DNA of 6,683 nucleotides from Clostridiales bacterium (lineage in GTDB: Bacteria > Bacillota > Clostridia > Oscillospirales > Oscillospiraceae). The stretch lies in assembly GCA_021199695.1 (NCBI GenBank), contig JAJQHP010000218.1:1-6683 (forward strand), in the 5' to 3' direction. The notes under the pieces are model-generated. The model was not told the DNA's origin. It did not search any database and saw only the letters and a program-made list of their open reading frames with translations. The position numbers and the translations under genes are program-made. Below, in pieces: positions 4,864 through 6,683 of this stretch (its first letter is position 1; every line of letters begins with the position of its first letter).

Positions 4864-5886
4864 TTGAAGCTGATCACCTTTGCTGTGCCCTGCTATAACT
4901 CAGCGGAGTACATGGACCACTGTATTGAAACGCTGCTCACCGCCGGCGACGAGGCGGAGATTATTCTCATCGACGACGGCTCTACCGACGACACCCCGGC
5001 CATCGCTGACCGCTATGCCCAGCAATACCCAGACATTGTCCGGGTCATCCACCAGCCCAACGGCGGCCACGGGGAGGGCGTGAACCAAGGCGTCCGCCAC
5101 GCCGCCGGCGTTTACTATAAGGTGGTGGACTCGGACGACTGGGCGGATACCGATGCCATGAAACAGGTGATGGACACTCTCCGCACCTGGGTCAATGACG
5201 GCACCCAGGTCGATCTGCTGATCTGCAACTATGTCTACGAGCACGTCCTGGACAATACCCGCCATGTCATCCGTTATACCCATGTGTTCCCCGAGAATAC
5301 CGTCTTTGGATGGCAGGACGTGGGCCGGTGGAGCCCGTCGGAGTACCTGCTGATGCACTCGGTATTCTACCGGACGCAGATGCTCCGGGACTGCGGGATG
5401 GAGCTGCCCAAGCACACCTTCTATGTAGACAACATCTTCGTCTATCAGCCTCTGCCCTGGGTCAAGACGATGTACTACATGAACCTGGACTTCTACCGCT
5501 ACTTCATCGGCCGCCAGGACCAGAGCGTCAACGAGTCGGTCATGGTGCGCCGGGTGGACCAGCAGGTGAAGATCACCAAGATCATGCTGGACTGCTGCGA
5601 TGTGATGAGTCTGCGCCAGACCAACCACAAGCTCTATCAGTATATGTGCCGCTATCTCTCCATGATGATGACCATCTCCTCTATGTTCCTGCTCATCTCC
5701 GGCACGGAGGAAAACTTCCAGAAAAAGCAGGAGCTGTGGGCCTATCTGAAGGAAAAGGACATCAAGCTCTACCGCAAGATGCGCTACCGCTCCCTGTCCA
5801 TGTTCTCCAACATCCCCGGCTACCAGGGACGGAAGATCAGCGTAGGGCTGTACCGTATCGCCCAGAAAATTTATAAATTCAACTGA
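4864..5886 (+). CDS. Family 2 glycosyltransferase (GT-A fold)
   Basis: 340 residues. It should transfer a sugar from a nucleotide-sugar donor to an acceptor at the inner face of the membrane or in the cytoplasm; donor and acceptor cannot be told from sequence. The catalytic domain is clear: FAVPCYN (6-12), IILIDDGSTDDT (33-44) with the donor-binding Asp pair, GGHGEGVNQGVRHAAG (67-82), and the metal-binding DSDD at 89-92. YVDNIFVY (187-194) probably holds the catalytic-base region. The C-terminal third (230-340) is rich in Tyr, Met and Lys, with one weakly hydrophobic stretch (264-279) but no convincing membrane helix. The start is TTG at 4864, chosen because AAAGGAG (4847-4853) lies 10 nt upstream and MKLITFAVPCYN is the usual beginning. 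A GTG at 4798 is nearly on the predicted transcription start and lacks a ribosome site. The gene is a single unit between its promoter (4760-4788) and terminator (5901-5939). Confidence 0.93.
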   Translation: MKLITFAVPCYNSAEYMDHCIETLLTAGDEAEIILIDDGSTDDTPAIADRYAQQYPDIVRVIHQPNGGHGEGVNQGVRHAAGVYYKVVDSDDWADTDAMKQVMDTLRTWVNDGTQVDLLICNYVYEHVLDNTRHVIRYTHVFPENTVFGWQDVGRWSPSEYLLMHSVFYRTQMLRDCGMELPKHTFYVDNIFVYQPLPWVKTMYYMNLDFYRYFIGRQDQSVNESVMVRRVDQQVKITKIMLDCCDVMSLRQTNHKLYQYMCRYLSMMMTISSMFLLISGTEENFQKKQELWAYLKEKDIKLYRKMRYRSLSMFSNIPGYQGRKISVGLYRIAQKIYKFN

Positions 5887-5900
5887 ACCGGAGCAAATCA

Positions 5901-5939
5901 CGCCCCGTTCTCCCGTAAGATGGGAGGGCGGGGCGTTTT
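5901..5939 (+). terminator. Rho-independent terminator after the glycosyltransferase gene
   Basis: CGCCCCG (5901-5907) pairs with CGGGGCG (5929-5935), and an inner CTCCC (5910-5914) pairs with GGGAG (5922-5926) around a 7-nt loop. TTTT follows. It begins 15 nt after the stop codon and separates this gene from spoIIGA. Confidence 0.9.
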
Positions 5940-5983
5940 GCGTTCTCTCTCCGCCCAAACCGTCCCGTTCCCCCATCCCGGCT

Positions 5984-6016
5984 TAGACCGGTTTTTCCGC
6001 CGGAGAGGTTTATACT
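5984..6016 (+). promoter_or_regulatory. Possible long-spaced promoter of spoIIGA
   Basis: TATACT (6011-6016) is a good sigma-A -10 box. No -35 box is found at the usual 17 nt; the best, TAGACC (5984-5989, four of six to TTGACA), lies 21 nt upstream. The Bacillus subtilis spoIIG promoter is known for a 22-nt spacer and dependence on Spo0A phosphate, so a wide spacer here may be meaningful. I did not find a clean Spo0A box (TGNCGAA or its complement) between 5940 and 6064. Confidence 0.4.
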
Positions 6017-6027
6017 CTCTCTCAGCG

Positions 6028-6045
6028 GGACAACCCGCCTTGTCC
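6028..6045 (+). promoter_or_regulatory. Hairpin at the 5' end of the spoIIGA message
   Basis: GGACAA (6028-6033) and TTGTCC (6040-6045) form a perfect 6-bp stem with loop CCCGCC. It begins about 5 nt after the predicted transcription start and ends 7 nt before the ribosome site (GGAGGGG, 6053-6059). There is no T run, so it is not a terminator. It may stabilise the mRNA or be a protein-binding site; it could also be chance. Confidence 0.3.
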
Positions 6046-6064
6046 GACCGCCGGAGGGGATGCC

Positions 6065-6683
6065 ATGACCGTTATCTATGTGGACACCGTCTTTCTGCTC
6101 AACGGGGCGCTGGACTATCTTCTCCTGCGCTCTGTGGCCGGGCTGGCGGCGGCTCCCTTCCGACGGCTGCGACTGCTGGCGGCCGGGGCGCTGGGGGGAG
6201 CCTATGCGGTGCTGGTGTTCCTCCCCGGGCTGGAGTGGCTGGCCTGGCCGGTCTGCCGGGTGCTGTGGGGAGCTGTGATGACCGGGGCGGCCTTTGGGCG
6301 GCGGCGGGGCTGGCTGCGGCTGTTTCTCCTGCTGCTGGCCCTGTCCTGCGCTCTGGCGGGGGTGCTCCTTTTGGTGGCCTTCCTCTGGCCTGCCGGGCTG
6401 ACCTATCCCAACGGTGTCCCGGTCAGCGGCCCGGACTGGAAGGCCCTGCTGCTGGCGGGGGCGTTGTGCTACTGGCTGTGCTGTACCGCTCTCCGACGGC
6501 TGGCTCCGGAGCGGGGAAAACGTCTGCTGCCGGTGCGGCTGGAATGGGGTGAGCGGCATATCTGGCTGACTGTTCTGGGGGATACGGGAAACCTGCTCAC
6601 CGACCCCTCCGGCTCCGGTCCGGTGCTGGTGGTCTTTTGGGAGACGGCGCGCCCCATACTGCCCACAGAGCCGAGGCTGAGAC
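6065..6683 (+). CDS. spoIIGA: Sigma-E processing peptidase SpoIIGA (3' end outside the window)
   Basis: Membrane-bound aspartic-type protease that removes the pro-sequence of pro-sigma-E in the mother cell after a signal from the forespore protein SpoIIR. 206 residues are present of an expected 290-310. The N-terminal part begins MTVIYVDTVFLLNGALDYLLL, a variant of the family's usual opening, and contains about five hydrophobic segments up to residue 150. The C-terminal domain begins near 160, and GDTGNLLTDP (175-184) holds the catalytic Asp motif DTGN, followed by GPVLVV, as in known family members. The start is ATG at 6065 with GGAGGGG (6053-6059) 5 nt upstream. The membrane part is very Leu-, Ala- and Arg-rich, consistent with GC-rich codon use. 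The gene for sigma-E is expected just downstream, outside this window. A strong terminator (5901-5939) isolates it from upstream genes. Confidence 0.94.
   Translation, partial: MTVIYVDTVFLLNGALDYLLLRSVAGLAAAPFRRLRLLAAGALGGAYAVLVFLPGLEWLAWPVCRVLWGAVMTGAAFGRRRGWLRLFLLLLALSCALAGVLLLVAFLWPAGLTYPNGVPVSGPDWKALLLAGALCYWLCCTALRRLAPERGKRLLPVRLEWGERHIWLTVLGDTGNLLTDPSGSGPVLVVFWETARPILPTEPRLR

Noticed and set aside
5879..6559. Open frames of over 200 codons on both strands over spoIIGA
   Set aside because: They are GC-rich shadows. The plus-strand frame from 6065 carries the SpoIIGA opening and the DTGN catalytic motif; the others do not.

Overview
The window looks like chromosome from a GC-rich, endospore-forming Firmicute. 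The best guess is a Clostridia member of the Oscillospiraceae/Flavonifractor type. The reasons are purine-rich Shine-Dalgarno sites (AGGAGG class) before most genes, sigma-A-type promoters, a GC-rich codon bias, and four sporulation genes in under 7 kb: a spore-coat CotJ protein, both dipicolinate synthase subunits, and the sigma-E processing peptidase SpoIIGA. The genus is inferred from gene content and was not tested by a search.

Left part, all on the minus strand and read right to left from about 3114. A sigma-A-like promoter and a structured leader of about 110 nt precede a 518-residue membrane-anchored PrsA/SurA-like foldase (1410-2966). A strong hairpin terminator follows (1356-1389). 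Its 3' arm also serves as the ribosome binding site of the next gene. Two overlapping half-size TSUP (TauE/SafE) membrane proteins follow (985-1350 and 605-1000), which together equal one normal transporter. Then comes a single reading frame joining CotJA-like and CotJB-like domains (start 514). It runs into about 93 bases of nearly pure C, probably a sequencing or contig-end artefact, just where the C-terminal CotJB motif should finish.

Right part, all on the plus strand. After a divergent intergenic region that holds a possible 47-codon small gene and a sigma-K-like promoter, dpaA (3273-4145) and dpaB (4142-4732) overlap by four bases. They encode the two subunits that make dipicolinic acid in the mother cell. 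A family 2 glycosyltransferase with its own good sigma-A promoter (4864-5886) ends at a strong terminator (5901-5939). The window closes with the 5' two thirds of spoIIGA (6065-6683), which runs off the edge; sigE would be expected next.

Functionally, SpoIIGA activates sigma-E early in the mother cell. DpaAB and CotJ act later, in core dehydration chemistry and coat building. The foldase, the TSUP pair and the glycosyltransferase show no direct sign of being sporulation genes. No tRNA, rRNA, mobile element, CRISPR array or phage gene was seen. I found no clearly new multi-gene system. The most unusual items are the CotJA-CotJB fusion, the split TSUP pair, the terminator that contains a ribosome binding site, the small ORF before dpaA, and the long-spaced promoter of spoIIGA.
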